64,000 nt of DNA, taken from NCBI GenBank assembly GCA_036867785.1, contig CP145415.1, forward strand, positions 248,001 to 312,000, given 5' to 3'. Each line of letters begins with the position of its first letter. Positions within the stretch are counted from its first letter, which is position 1. The position numbers and the translations under genes were made by a program. Of this stretch, positions 9,756 to 18,820 are shown piece by piece. The DNA comes from Plasmodiophora brassicae (taxonomy: Eukaryota > Endomyxa: Phytomyxea > Phytomyxea > Plasmodiophorida). The notes below the pieces were generated by a model. That model had not been told where the DNA came from. It saw nothing but the letters and a program-made list of their open reading frames with translations, and did not search any database.

Positions 9756-10301
9756 TCACGCCGGGCGTGCCGCCGGCTCATCGGCAAGAGCAATCCCTGA
9801 GTCATAACGCTGGCGCCCGAACGCCTTATCGTCTGGCAGCAGCAGAGAAAACTCCCGGCGCCTGATAATCCTCCCCAGGCTGTCCTGCAGACCCAACCTG
9901 TAACCGTCGTCGAGGCCGCTGTCCTCATCGTCCAGCAGTTTGAGCGCAGCTTTCAGTTCGTTTAGCGCGGCGCGCTCGCCGCCCATCGCCGGGAACACGT
10001 CATCGGCAATGTGTTCGATGACAGATGTCACAACGCCGACGTCTTCAACACCGCAGTACGTGATCACGTCATAGAGTACGAGGACGCGGGCCGGGGGCTC
10101 GGGACCGTCGGGGTACGCTTCGCCCTGCGTGCTGTCCAGCACGAAGCCGTCCCGGTTCTCCACCAGGTACGACTTGATACGACCCAGGTCCAGTGGCGTC
10201 TGCCGCACGAGTTCGCAGAACTTGTCGCCGTCGTACATGGCGGACGCCCAGGCGGCGCCGATGAAGCAGCAGATTGCTAGGGTGATCGATGGGAACATCA
10301 T
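9756..10301 (-). CDS. Secreted orphan-family protein, member 3 (181 aa)
   Basis: The ATG at 10301 starts a signal peptide (MMFPSITLAICCFIGAAWAS). The mature part is the most divergent member: FCELVRQTPLD, SYLVENRDGF, GEAYPD, RVLVLYDV, a helix reaching DDVFPAMGG, then NELKAALKLLDDEDSGLDD. It keeps the spacing of members 1 and 2 but lacks the VDC and IGC cysteines in those exact places, and it has a longer, charged C-terminus (RRREFSLLLPDDK). Frames upstream of the signal peptide are rejected because they are low-complexity. Confidence 0.7.
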   Translation of the reverse strand: MMFPSITLAICCFIGAAWASAMYDGDKFCELVRQTPLDLGRIKSYLVENRDGFVLDSTQGEAYPDGPEPPARVLVLYDVITYCGVEDVGVVTSVIEHIADDVFPAMGGERAALNELKAALKLLDDEDSGLDDGYRLGLQDSLGRIIRRREFSLLLPDDKAFGRQRYDSGIALADEPAARPA

Positions 10302-10560
10302 GACCAGTGTGGCGACGAACCTGGAACGAATGCCGTGGAGGATCCGCAGCGCGATCAATCCTCGGATTGATCGCGCAGAACGGTCAACGCTACAGCGAGC
10401 GTTCCCCCGCTGGGCTGGAATGTTCCCGGGACGCACGTGCAGGTAGGCACGATCCATGGGCTGCTGCTGCGCAGGACCACAACATATCCAGGGATGCGGT
10501 CGATCGATGGGTACTAATTCTGTATGAGGAGATAGCGGGCCGTCGGCATGCGGCGAATCC

Positions 10561-11688
10561 ATGTCGACACCTGATCACATTGTTGCCGCCAACGCCGACC
10601 CCATGGACACGGCCGCGTTCCTGGTACAGCTGCATAACGAAGGGCGTGACATGCTTGCACGCGGGCAGAAGGCGACGCGCGTTCCGCCCGGGACGAAATG
10701 CGCCGCCGTCGACGCGCCCCATGCTGTTCGACTGTGGCCGTCCCTCCGGAGACGGACGCGTTCCATGCCAGGGCGGCCACGTCCGCCGCTCCTTTCGGCC
10801 GTTCTGCGAATCCAACGACAATGGCGCCGGTGCGTCACGCTTCGCCAGTTCCGTGCGGTCGTGGGCGAAGCGGTGCGGCGGCACCGCCGTCGTAACGCTG
10901 CCGTCCTGGCGGCTGTGTTCAGCACGCTTACTGTCGCTCGCCGTGGTTCGGCCGCGGTTCGCCTGCGGTGCGAACGATCTGCCTGCCGTCTTCAGCGTCA
11001 TTGGCGGGAGCGGCGTCGACGAACGTCAGCCGCTCTCCTGGTCGCCGACTGGTGGGTCCGGGCCCGCGCCACGCTCCGATTCCGGGCCGCGGTACGCCTC
11101 GTCGTCGCCGGGCAACGCATTCAGCGCTGGTGGCGTGCGGCGCAGACGACGAGAACGTTCCGCCGCCTGGTCCGCGACGCCCGACGCGTATCGCTCGCCC
11201 AGCAGGCGTGCCACCTGTTCCTGGCGCGCAGGTCGCTCGTTCAAGCCGCCCGGGCCGCCACGCGGATTCAGCGCTGGTGGCGCGGCGCCCGCCGACGGGA
11301 CGCAGCAGCCCGGCGGATCCAGGCCTGCCTGGTGACGGTTCGTCAGCGTCGCGCACTGCGCACCGTCCTGGCTGCAGCGCGCGCCCTGCAGCTCCACTGG
11401 CGGCGACGTCGTTACACTGCGCGACGCGACACGGCAGCGCGCGCCCTGCAGCTCCACTGGCGACGACGTTACTACACTGCGCGACGCGACGCGGCAGCGC
11501 GCACCGTCCAACGGCACTGGCGACGCCGGCGAGCGCTGCTGCGCTCGGCCACGAACGCACCGGCGCTGACTCCAGGTGGTCCACCAGCGCCCGAGCTTCA
11601 GCGTCGCCGAGCCGCCCGCGGCGCACACGTCGCAGCACTGCTCATCGTCCTGATCGTCGTCGCCGTCCCGCTTGCGGTCTGGACATGA
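10561..11688 (+). CDS. Multi-IQ-motif protein with a C-terminal membrane anchor (375 aa)
   Basis: From the ATG at 10561 a uniform frame encodes about eight IQ-like helices, such as RIQRQWRRCVTLRQF, RIQRWWRGARRRDAA and three near-identical ALQLHWRRRRYTARRD units. IQ motifs bind calmodulin or EF-hand light chains. The last 25 residues are hydrophobic (VAALLIVLIVVAVPLAVWT), predicting a tail anchor with the IQ array in the cytosol. The N-terminal 80 residues are unremarkable. I do not know a named family with this layout. Strong Arg/Ala bias partly reflects GC-rich codons, so individual IQ assignments vary in quality. Confidence 0.7.
   Translation: MSTPDHIVAANADPMDTAAFLVQLHNEGRDMLARGQKATRVPPGTKCAAVDAPHAVRLWPSLRRRTRSMPGRPRPPLLSAVLRIQRQWRRCVTLRQFRAVVGEAVRRHRRRNAAVLAAVFSTLTVARRGSAAVRLRCERSACRLQRHWRERRRRTSAALLVADWWVRARATLRFRAAVRLVVAGQRIQRWWRAAQTTRTFRRLVRDARRVSLAQQACHLFLARRSLVQAARAATRIQRWWRGARRRDAAARRIQACLVTVRQRRALRTVLAAARALQLHWRRRRYTARRDTAARALQLHWRRRYYTARRDAAARTVQRHWRRRRALLRSATNAPALTPGGPPAPELQRRRAARGAHVAALLIVLIVVAVPLAVWT
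11373..11530. repeat. 60-bp coding tandem repeat
   Basis: GCAGCGCGCGCCCTGCAGCT at 11373 recurs at 11433, with a diverged third copy at 11493. It encodes 20-residue IQ units, so the motif array is growing by in-frame duplication. Confidence 0.8.
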
Positions 11689-11758
11689 ATACACGGACTG
11701 GTGGTGAGACGTCGGAGCTCGCGTCGCGCGCGGCGGACTTGCGAGGCGACCGACGTCG

Positions 11759-12727
11759 ATGATCGTATCGCGATTGGCGATCCGCAACGGCCGGCGGGCC
11801 TTCTCGGCCGCGTTCCACGAGTTCTTCCGCCGCCCGTCGCTGGCCGGCGCCGTCCGCGCCCTGCAGCACGACAACGACCCGGCCCGGGGGTGGGCCGTGT
11901 TCGAACGGTGCGTCCAGCTGCGCCTGCGCCCGCTGGACGTCCCGTTCTTCATGCGCATGTTGCAATTCTGCCAGCGGGCGGCGCCGTCGAAGGCGACCGA
12001 CGTGCTGCGTACCGCGCTGGGCCTCGGCGTCGCCGTCAACGAGTCCATGTTCTGCCTGTACGTCGGGGCGTGCAAGCGCGCCGCGCCCGCCGCACTGGAC
12101 GACGCCCTGGACGTGTACACGCGATCGCGGGTGCCTCGCACGCGTAGCGTCATCTCCCACCTGGCCGACCTGTGCCGCACGCACGGGCGACCCGAATCGG
12201 CGCTGTCGCTCGTGTCGGACGCGTTCGACAACCGCGTCGACCTGAGCGAGGCGCTGCTGGCGACGTTCGCGGCCTGCTGCGCCGACGCCGCCGGCGCCAG
12301 CGCGCGCGCCGCCGACACGGTCGACCGCCTCGTCGGCCGCCTCGAGTCGCGGCAGATCGAGGCGTACCCGCAGCCGGCCATCTACGACGCGTTCGCCACC
12401 GCGGCCCTGTCGCACGGGCGCGTCGAGACCGCGTTTCGCATCGTTCGGGTGTTGCAGGCGAACAACATGGCGCCGTCGCACCACCTGTCCTCCCTCGTGC
12501 TGGGCGCCCTGGTCGACGCGAACCGCCCCGACGATGCCCTGTCCGTCTTCAGGCTGATGGTACGCCCGGCGGCGGTCGACCCGGCCGTGTTCGCCCGTCT
12601 GGTCGCCTGCTGCTCCGGCCGGGAGCGCGCGCTCCAGGACCTGTACCGGCACGCGACCGACGCGTCGCTGCTGGAGAACGCGGCCGTCGCCAGCGCGTTC
12701 CAGGCGGCGGCCCCAGTAAACGGCTGA
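11759..12727 (+). CDS. PPR-like protein, probably mitochondrial (322 aa)
   Basis: The N-terminus (MIVSRLAIRNGRRAFSAAFH) is basic and amphipathic with no acids, as in a mitochondrial presequence. The rest is a chain of paired helices with PPR spacing, for example FFMRMLQFCQRAAPSKATDV, VISHLADLCRTHGRPESALS and SLVLGALVDANRPDDALSVF. PPR proteins bind organelle RNA. It resembles the product at 53950-55212 in its opening (AVRALQHDNDPARGW against AIRALRDEDDADRGW) and in the next two helices, so the two are paralogues. No intron is needed. It ends three bases from the stop of the convergent gene at 12731. Confidence 0.75.
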   Translation: MIVSRLAIRNGRRAFSAAFHEFFRRPSLAGAVRALQHDNDPARGWAVFERCVQLRLRPLDVPFFMRMLQFCQRAAPSKATDVLRTALGLGVAVNESMFCLYVGACKRAAPAALDDALDVYTRSRVPRTRSVISHLADLCRTHGRPESALSLVSDAFDNRVDLSEALLATFAACCADAAGASARAADTVDRLVGRLESRQIEAYPQPAIYDAFATAALSHGRVETAFRIVRVLQANNMAPSHHLSSLVLGALVDANRPDDALSVFRLMVRPAAVDPAVFARLVACCSGRERALQDLYRHATDASLLENAAVASAFQAAAPVNG

Positions 12728-12730
12728 TGT

Positions 12731-13429
12731 TTACACGGTGGACAGTCGGCCAGGGCGGTCGTCGTGCACGGCGACAGACACGTCGTGCTGCTTCGTGGGG
12801 GCGTCGTCGTCGTCGTCGGCGCGCGCCGCCGGCGCCAGGGCCGCCATCGACCCTTGCACGTGGAACGTGCCGCGCTGCCACCAGGGACGACGATCCAGCT
12901 GCAGGAGCCATTCGCCGCGGACGTCGAGCACCAGGCGCGATTCGCCGGGCGCGAACGTGGCCTGCAGGTCGCCGCGGAAGTCGACCTGGTGGCCGCCGCC
13001 GCCGCCGAACGACTTCACGAAGCGGATGCCGCCGCCGGGCAGCGTGTACCCGCTGATGTCGCTCCTGCCGATGGACTCGTCGGCGTGCCCGGACACGTTG
13101 CCGAGCGTGTCGACGGTGATGTAGAGCGTCAGCGGGCGGGACGGCCTCGACAGGGCGGCGGCGTGCGACTCCCGCGACAGGCGGACGGTGTCGTCGGCGG
13201 CGACGCCGTCGAGGACGATCTCGTCGTAGATGGTGGGCCAGTCGGACGCGCCGTCCAGCGGCGTCGTCGGCGCCATGAAGCGACGACGGCGGGCGCGCGC
13301 CTTGCACCAGTTCCGGCAGACGAGGAACGTGAACAGGAGCGCGGCGCTCGTGCTCAGGCAGGTCAGGTAGACCTTCATCGTCAGCGGGTTCACCAGGCCG
13401 TCCGTCGCGGCCGACTTCGGCGCCGTCAT
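12731..13429 (-). CDS. Single-pass membrane protein of unknown function (232 aa)
   Basis: The ATG at 13429 is followed by one hydrophobic segment (VYLTCLSTSAALLFTFLVC, residues 20-38), then a basic stop-transfer run (KARARRRRF). The C-terminal domain looks beta-rich: PLTLYITVDTLGNVSGH, SGYTLPGGGIRFVKSF, then HQVDFRGDLQATFAPGESR. It could be a small jelly-roll or lipocalin-like domain, but I cannot name it. An acidic tail (ADDDDDAPTK) follows. It lies tail to tail with the PPR gene. Confidence 0.6.
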   Translation of the reverse strand: MTAPKSAATDGLVNPLTMKVYLTCLSTSAALLFTFLVCRNWCKARARRRRFMAPTTPLDGASDWPTIYDEIVLDGVAADDTVRLSRESHAAALSRPSRPLTLYITVDTLGNVSGHADESIGRSDISGYTLPGGGIRFVKSFGGGGGHQVDFRGDLQATFAPGESRLVLDVRGEWLLQLDRRPWWQRGTFHVQGSMAALAPAARADDDDDAPTKQHDVSVAVHDDRPGRLSTV

Positions 13430-13552
13430 GTCGTCGTCGATCGGGCGTGCGCGCTCGTGTGCCAGCGATGCGCGTGCCTGTGATTCGTGGAGAGCGCGCG
13501 CTTCCCCCCAGCTATTAGACGTGTCACAGCCGCGTTTGCGCCGATCTGTTCA

Positions 13553-14688
13553 TTAACGGTTGAGCAGGACGATCACGATGGTGACGTTGTCCTTGGCGTG
13601 AAGATCGACGACGCAATGGGTCAGTAGCAGGCGGGCAATGACGCGCGCCACGTTTCCATTGTCGTCGTTGTCGTGGTGGCCGTCCAGGTCGGGGTCGTCG
13701 AGGCGCGCCGCAATGAAGTCCACGACCGCCTGCGCATCCATGACCTTCCACAGACCATCGCAGGCCTGCACGAGGAACCCGTCCGTTGGGCGCACCTGGA
13801 AATGGGACACATCTATGCGGCAGGTGGCGCCGGGCCATCAGCAACCCATCGGGGCAGCATGACGTGCACGCCGACGTACACGGTGCCGAGATCACGCCGA
13901 CGCGTTTGAACGCGCGATCACCGAACGACCGAGACACTTCGAGGCGGCCGTTGACGCGGCCGTCCTCGACGAACCCTCCTGCCGCCCTGATGCGCGTCGC
14001 CTCGGCTGCGTATATCGGCGCGTGGTCCTTCGTCAAAGGCTGTGATGGGTGTGCGGTTCAGGGCCGAATCAGCGAGCCGGCCACACGACGACTCCTTACG
14101 ACGGCACGGTACGACGGCGCGTCCGGGGACGCCCTTCTTGCGAGAACCGCCTGCACGCCGACGACGACAGTCAGCAACGCGGGGCGGCACACACGCGCGG
14201 CAAATCCAGATCGATCCGCGCCCGACTCTGCAATCGCCGACGTTGGCGCTCCAGACAACGTTGCCCGCGATCAGGGACACGACCGCGCAGGCGCCGCTCT
14301 CGTCCGGGCACTGCTTCAAGATCTACCTACCGATGCGTCAGCGTCGGTGCCTGCAGAAGGCGCAGACGGGTGGACCATTCCAGACCTGATCGTCGAGCTG
14401 CTGGAATGCGGACTGCAGAGCGGGTTTCGGTTCCTCCTGCCGAGCGACCTGCTCGCGGATGCACGGCGCGGCGTGTTCGCGCAGGTAGTCGGCGACCCAG
14501 GCGCCGGCGTGCCCGTCGAACACGCCGACGACATCGCCGCCGTCGTCGACCACGTAGCGATCCTCGTGCACGTGCTTCTTGCCCGGGTCCGACGCCGCCC
14601 CGATCATCACAGGCGTGCCGGCTCGCAGGCGCTTGCCGCGCCCGTCGTCGTCGCCCGCCGCCCTGGACGACGCCGCGTCCCGCTTCAT
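13553..14688 (-). CDS. PP2C-family Ser/Thr phosphatase (289 aa, five exons)
   Basis: Exons are 14386-14688, 14227-14322, 14100-14150, 13880-14039 and 13553-13812, with introns of 63, 76, 60 and 67 bp. Summed exons keep frame. Family blocks appear in order: EDRYVV, VFDGHAG, SGACAVV, SANVGDCRAV, PLTKDHAP, GRLEVSRSFGD, DGFLVQACDGLWKVMD and a final DNVTIVIV. The metal-binding aspartates of VFDGHAG, CDGLW and KDNV are present, so the enzyme should be active on phospho-Ser/Thr proteins. The start at 14688 is the first ATG after a 25-bp tandem repeat. The N-terminus is short and could be longer if the repeat is transcribed and translated. Confidence 0.88.
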
Positions 14689-14734
14689 GCGTGCGACGAC
14701 GACGCCGTTTGCCGCACTGCGCGACTGCAGCATC

Positions 14735-14940
14735 CCCCGCGAGTCGCGAGCTGCACGCGTCCCTGCGACGACGACGTGTCTGCCGCACTGCGCGACTGCA
14801 GCGTCCCCGCGCGTGTCGCGAGCTGCACGCATCGCGCGTGTCGCGAGCTGCACGCATCGCGCGTGTCGCGAGCTGCACGCATCGCGCGTGTCGCGAGCTG
14901 CACGCATCGCGCGTGTCGCGAGCTGCACACATCGCGCGTC
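14735..14940. repeat. 25-bp tandem repeat between divergent genes
   Basis: GTCGCGAGCTGCACGCAT recurs every 25 bp about five times from 14815, with degenerate copies to the left. It separates the PP2C start (14688) from the gene starting at 15051, so it occupies a possible shared promoter. Confidence 0.85.
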
Positions 14941-15050
14941 CCGTCGAGCGGAACCGGGCGACGGCGCCGCTATCGAGCCAGTTGACCACAAGCGGCAGCA
15001 CTATTTGTGCCGTCGTCGCCCAGCGCGCGCGGTTCAGGGCCCCGGCGGCC

Positions 15051-15147
15051 ATGTTGTGGCCGGTGCGACGGCGCGCCCTTCGATCGACGTGGCAGGCGCG
15101 GGCGCTGCTGCTGCCGAGGTGGTACGGTACGGGATGGGAGGACGATC

Positions 15148-15181
<34 letters not shown>

Positions 15182-15773
15182 GGAGCGGGCGGCGGCGTTC
15201 GGCATGACGGTTCCGTTGGGGCGGCGCGCGATCGACCGGCTGCGGGAGGCGCGGGCGAGCGTCGAGGTGGTGGGCAGCGGCCTGGACGCGTTCTGCCACG
15301 TGTCGCTGATTCAGAACAGCCACGCGCACCTGACGTTCGTCATCATCTGCAAGGAGCAGAACGACCGGACGGCGTTCCGGGGGGCGATCCCGGACCCGGT
15401 CGTGACGCTGACGCCGCCCACGTCCGTGCTGGGCGGGCCGCCCGTCGCGCCCGCCGTCGACCACCCGAACATCCTCAAGGAGGCCGGCGCCGTCGTCCTC
15501 GCGTACGCCGAGGTGACCGACCCGGACCGCCTGCCGAACCAGGTCGGGCGGCCGCGGCTCCTGCCCGACCGGGGCGTCCCGTTCCGCAACTCGCCCGTCA
15601 TGGCCCGCGACCTGATCCGCCGCCTCGTCTCGGGCCGCCGCTGCCCGACCATCGTCCGGCAGCACCGCGGCACCGTCCTCTGCGGCATCCACTTCAACTA
15701 CGTCAACGCGTGCGTCTCCATGCAGGTCGTCCGGGGCCTGCGGGGCACGCCGCGCGACATCCTCGCCAACTGA
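15051..15773 (+). CDS. Tandem paralogue A, unknown family, possibly mitochondrial (240 aa)
   Basis: The ATG at 15051 gives a basic N-terminus (MLWPVRRRALRSTWQARALL) that could be a mitochondrial presequence, then an Asp run from a GAC microsatellite, then a conserved domain. That domain contains GMTVPLGRRAIDRLREA, FCHVSLIQNSHAHLTFVIIC, VTLTPP, LKEAGAVVLAYAE, CPTIVRQHRGTVLCGIHF and NYVNACVSMQVV. The gene immediately downstream encodes the same domain. I cannot name the family. Longer upstream frames overlap the PP2C gene on the other strand and are rejected. Confidence 0.7.
15147..15181. repeat. GAC trinucleotide microsatellite
   Basis: An uninterrupted GAC run encodes the poly-Asp stretch of paralogue A. 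Confidence 0.85.
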
Positions 15774-15840
15774 CCGTACATACAACCGCCATATTCGGCG
15801 CGAACCGGACCCTGGCGTGATCGCGCCCCCCCGGTCGTCG

Positions 15841-16455
15841 ATGCGGGCGCGACGCCCGCCCTGCTGCCAGCTGGCCGGGCGCCTCCTGCGATGGCGGTCG
15901 TCGGAGGCGCCGCCCGTCGCCCTCCTGTCGACGCGCATGCTGACCATGTTCCGGCGGGCGGAGGCCTGCGTCGGGCAGACGGGCGCGTTCCTCGACCGGT
16001 TCTGGGCGATCACGTTCCGGCAGAACAGCAAGGCGCACCGGGCGTTCGTCGACATGTGCGCCTGGCGCGACGACGACAAGCCGTGCGCCGGCCCGATCGT
16101 GACGCTGACGCGGCCGAACGCGCGCGTCGACGCCCGCGCCGCGCCCAACGCCGCCCAGGACGACATCCTGTACGAGGCCGGCGCCGTCGTGCTGGCGTAC
16201 GCCGACCTGTGCCCGACGGACCTGCCGCCGGGCGACAACGACGCCCTGCCGGCGCTCGGGCCGCCGACGCCGCTGCCGGCGGCCGGCGTCGTCGTGCGCC
16301 ACCCGTCCGTCTGCGCCGACCGCATGATCGCGCGGATCGCCTCGGGCGCCGCCTGCCCGACGATCGCCCAGCAGCGCAGCGGGACGGTCCTGTGCGGCGT
16401 CCAGTTCCACTACGCCAACGCCGTCGTCTCCCTGCGCGTCGTCAAGCGCCCCTGA
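15841..16455 (+). CDS. Tandem paralogue B, same unknown family (204 aa)
   Basis: It starts 67 bp after the stop of paralogue A. The ATG at 15841 gives a basic, possibly mitochondrial leader (MRARRPPCCQLAGRLLRW). Matching blocks are FWAITFRQNSKAHRAFVDMC, IVTLTRP, LYEAGAVVLAYADL, CPTIAQQRSGTVLCGVQF and HYANAVVSLRVV. The Asp run of A is absent. Conservation of the C-terminal Cys (CPTI, VLCG) and the EAGAVVLAYA block marks the functional core. Role unknown. The very short spacing and same strand indicate a local tandem duplication. Confidence 0.7.
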   Translation: MRARRPPCCQLAGRLLRWRSSEAPPVALLSTRMLTMFRRAEACVGQTGAFLDRFWAITFRQNSKAHRAFVDMCAWRDDDKPCAGPIVTLTRPNARVDARAAPNAAQDDILYEAGAVVLAYADLCPTDLPPGDNDALPALGPPTPLPAAGVVVRHPSVCADRMIARIASGAACPTIAQQRSGTVLCGVQFHYANAVVSLRVVKRP

Positions 16456-16551
16456 CACGCGTCCGTCGTCGTCCTCCCAATACACACGCAGACGTGGACG
16501 CGGCACGGTTCGGGTCGGCACTCGTCCATTTCCTGATTCGGCGACGCGATA

Positions 16552-16891
16552 ATGAGGCCTCAGTCGAAGGCGCTGGCGCGTAAGATCGTCGGGCCGCTCT
16601 GCATTCGCGTCCGCGATGCGTTCGGGTGGACGCCCGTCAAGCGCATCGACCCGACGTCGGCCGACCTGAACGCCACCGTCGAGGACGGGCACTGGTGCGG
16701 CGCTGGGCGTCGGGACGCGCGCATCCTGCTGATGATTGTGTGTGTGTGTGTGTCGCAGGCGGAACCGCGACCTGGCCGCCAAGCTGACGGACATCATCCA
16801 CCTGAAGGAGAGCCAGGGCTGGGGTCGTCCGGCGTCGCCGCCCGACGCCCTGGCGGCCCGCCCTCGCAACGACCTCGCCGTGCCCAAATAG
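16552..16891 (+). CDS. Small basic protein, two exons (91 aa), unknown
   Basis: Exons 16552-16694 and 16759-16891 join in frame across a 64-bp intron that carries a (TG)n tract just before its CAG end. The product is helical and basic (KALARKIVGPLCIRVRDAFG, then RNRDLAAKLTDIIHLKESQG). Its size and leader would fit a small mitochondrial or ribosome-associated protein, but I cannot assign it. The reading frame through the intron also happens to be open, so the unspliced version is an alternative; splicing gives the more plausible protein. Confidence 0.6.
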
Positions 16892-16936
16892 AACCGTGCG
16901 AACGTTCCCGTTTACCGAAACACGGGCGCCCCATCG

Positions 16937-17575
16937 TCATCGGAAGGCGCAGAACCGCCGCCGGCAGCTGACCAGGAACGTCCTGGGCGGCGCGACGTCG
17001 TCGTCGTCGTCGTCGCGATGGGCTTGGTCGAGCGCCATGATCAGGCGGTTCCGGGCCTGCTGGACGGCGACGACGGCCTCCTCGGACGCGTCGTCGCCGG
17101 CGCACGCATCGATCCGTTCGCCGAGCTCGCGCCGCGCCCGGTGCACCCGGGTGCACCTGCGCAGCAGGGCGACCAGGTGCTCGTTCTCCTGGAACGACCG
17201 GTACAGGTGCCGCGCCAGCTCAACGTTCCTGCGTCGGCAGGCGCGCAGCGCCTCCTCGGTGGCTCGGGGCGTCGTCGTCGACGGCGACCGCTGGCCGACC
17301 ATCTCGCAGCGCAGGCGCTCGATCTCGGCCAGCTGGCGCACCTGCGCCACGTTCCATTGCTTCGCGCGCGCCCGCATCTCCCCGGCCACCCGCTCCATCG
17401 CCAGCATCTCGCCCCGGACGACGTCGTCGACGACGACGGGGCACCCTGCCACCGTGTCGTCGTCGTCGTACTCGTCGCCGCGTCCCGTCAGGCGCCGCGC
17501 CAGCGCCGTCCGACGACGAGCCTCCCGCAGGACATCGCTCGACGACCGACGTGGCGTCGTCGTCATCGTCGTCAT
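16937..17575 (-). CDS. Coiled-coil protein of unknown function (212 aa)
   Basis: The ATG at 17575 (MTTMTTTPRRSSSDVLREAR) was preferred over a GTG further up. The middle is strongly helical with heptads, such as MLAMERVAGEMRARAKQWNV, VRQLAEIERLRCEMV and LARHLYRSFQENEHLVALL. An acidic run (DDDDDD) precedes a basic end (LVSCRRRFCAFR). It converges with the gene ending at 16891, only 45 bp away. No family recognised. Confidence 0.6.
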   Translation of the reverse strand: MTTMTTTPRRSSSDVLREARRRTALARRLTGRGDEYDDDDTVAGCPVVVDDVVRGEMLAMERVAGEMRARAKQWNVAQVRQLAEIERLRCEMVGQRSPSTTTPRATEEALRACRRRNVELARHLYRSFQENEHLVALLRRCTRVHRARRELGERIDACAGDDASEEAVVAVQQARNRLIMALDQAHRDDDDDDVAPPRTFLVSCRRRFCAFR

Positions 17576-17671
17576 CGCTGCCGCTCTCAGATTAGAAATG
17601 TGGGCGTGACTCACGATCCGGGGTGGAACACACACACGAAGTAGTGTATAGACAGACACAGGGGGCGAGGC

Positions 17672-18820
17672 TCACAGGATGATCGCATTCGAGTGCAGGG
17701 CGTTCTCGTTCGCCTCGTTGTTGAACGACGTCGTCGTCGTCGACGCCGACTTGCTGGCGGCGTCGTCGGCGCGGTTGACCTGCGCCTGCTTGTCGTAGCC
17801 GGCGGCGTTGGCCGCGTAATTCGTCCCAGTGCTCAGGCCGCCGCCCAGGCCGGTGCCGATCGTTGCCGCCGACCCCCGCGACCCCTTCGCGTACTCGCTG
17901 TTGAGCATCTTGGCGTCGCCCACCGACGTCGCCACGTCCTGCGCGTTCTGGGCCGCGTCGAACGCGTTCGCCCTGGACGACCCGCGCGCGTGCTGGTCGG
18001 TGGACCCGGACGACCCCAGGCCGCCGCCGAAGATGCTGGCCGTGTCCACGGCGCTCTTGCTCGTCGTCGCCGCCAGGCTCGCCTGGTGCCTGTTGTTCGC
18101 CACATTGTTCGCGTTGCGGTTCGCGTGGCTCTTCACCTTGCCCTGGTCGAGAGTCGCCGCGAAGTTCGCCTGCGACTGCCCCGAGCTGCCCGCCCCGCCA
18201 ATGCCCTGCCCGATCGTGGCCGCGTTCGCCTCGTCGCGGTTCAGGGCGCCGCGCGAGAACTCCTGGTTCGTGTTCGCCGTCTGCGCCAGGTTCTGGTGCA
18301 GGCCGTTGACGTTGTCCTGCGACTGGACGCCGTCGGCGAACAGCGACTTGCCGGTGCGGCCGAACGACGCGCCCGCCGGCCCGTTCAGCGACGTCGTCGT
18401 GGCCAGGCCGGCGTTCGTGACCTGCGAGTTCAGGCCCGAGGCGGCCGAGTGCTGCGCCTGGTTGACGCCCTGCGCCTGGTTCGCCGTCAGCGCCCCTTGG
18501 TCAAACTTGCTCGACAGCGCCTTCGTGTTGAACCCGCTGCTGCCGGCGCCGACGACGCCGGCCACGCCAATGTTGGCGCCGCTCGCCTGCGACTGGGCCG
18601 TGTTCGCCCGGTCGTACGCCTGCGCGTTGCTGAAGTCGTTCGTCTGCGCCAGGCGCCCGGTCGTGTCCGTGTTGAACCCCTGGTTGACGTTGCTCATGGC
18701 CTGCTGGTTGAAGCTGCCCGTCGCCGCGCCGGGCACGACGACCGGGACGAACACATGACCGAGGCACGCCTGCGACAGCAGCAGCGGCAGCAGCGCGAGG
18801 GCAATCAGCGAGGAGCGCAT
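17672..18820 (-). CDS. Secreted Ala/Asn/Gly-rich repetitive protein (382 aa)
   Basis: The ATG at 18820 gives a textbook signal peptide (MRSSLIALALLPLLLSQACLG). The mature chain is low in charge and hydrophobics and repeats blocks like SGFNTKALSSKFDQGALTAN, NQEFSRGALNRDEANAATIG and NSEYAKGSRGSAATIGTGLG. The recurring theme is (S/E)x(F/Y)xxG(A/S)..A.xxA..GxGxG with asparagine and glutamine between. Such composition is typical of extracellular structural or adhesive proteins, cell-wall or spore-wall layers, though this is inference. No catalytic domain or Cys-rich module is visible. Confidence 0.7.
   Translation of the reverse strand: MRSSLIALALLPLLLSQACLGHVFVPVVVPGAATGSFNQQAMSNVNQGFNTDTTGRLAQTNDFSNAQAYDRANTAQSQASGANIGVAGVVGAGSSGFNTKALSSKFDQGALTANQAQGVNQAQHSAASGLNSQVTNAGLATTTSLNGPAGASFGRTGKSLFADGVQSQDNVNGLHQNLAQTANTNQEFSRGALNRDEANAATIGQGIGGAGSSGQSQANFAATLDQGKVKSHANRNANNVANNRHQASLAATTSKSAVDTASIFGGGLGSSGSTDQHARGSSRANAFDAAQNAQDVATSVGDAKMLNSEYAKGSRGSAATIGTGLGGGLSTGTNYAANAAGYDKQAQVNRADDAASKSASTTTTSFNNEANENALHSNAIIL

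Noticed and set aside
11026-12652. Long minus-strand frames opposite the IQ and PPR genes
   Set aside because: They are shadows created by high third-position GC; composition is Arg/Ala/Gly-rich and no domain is present.
14049-15773. A 574-codon plus-strand frame including the tandem paralogue
   Set aside because: Its first 330 codons overlap the exons of the PP2C gene on the other strand and are Arg-rich noise; the conserved domain starts after 15051.
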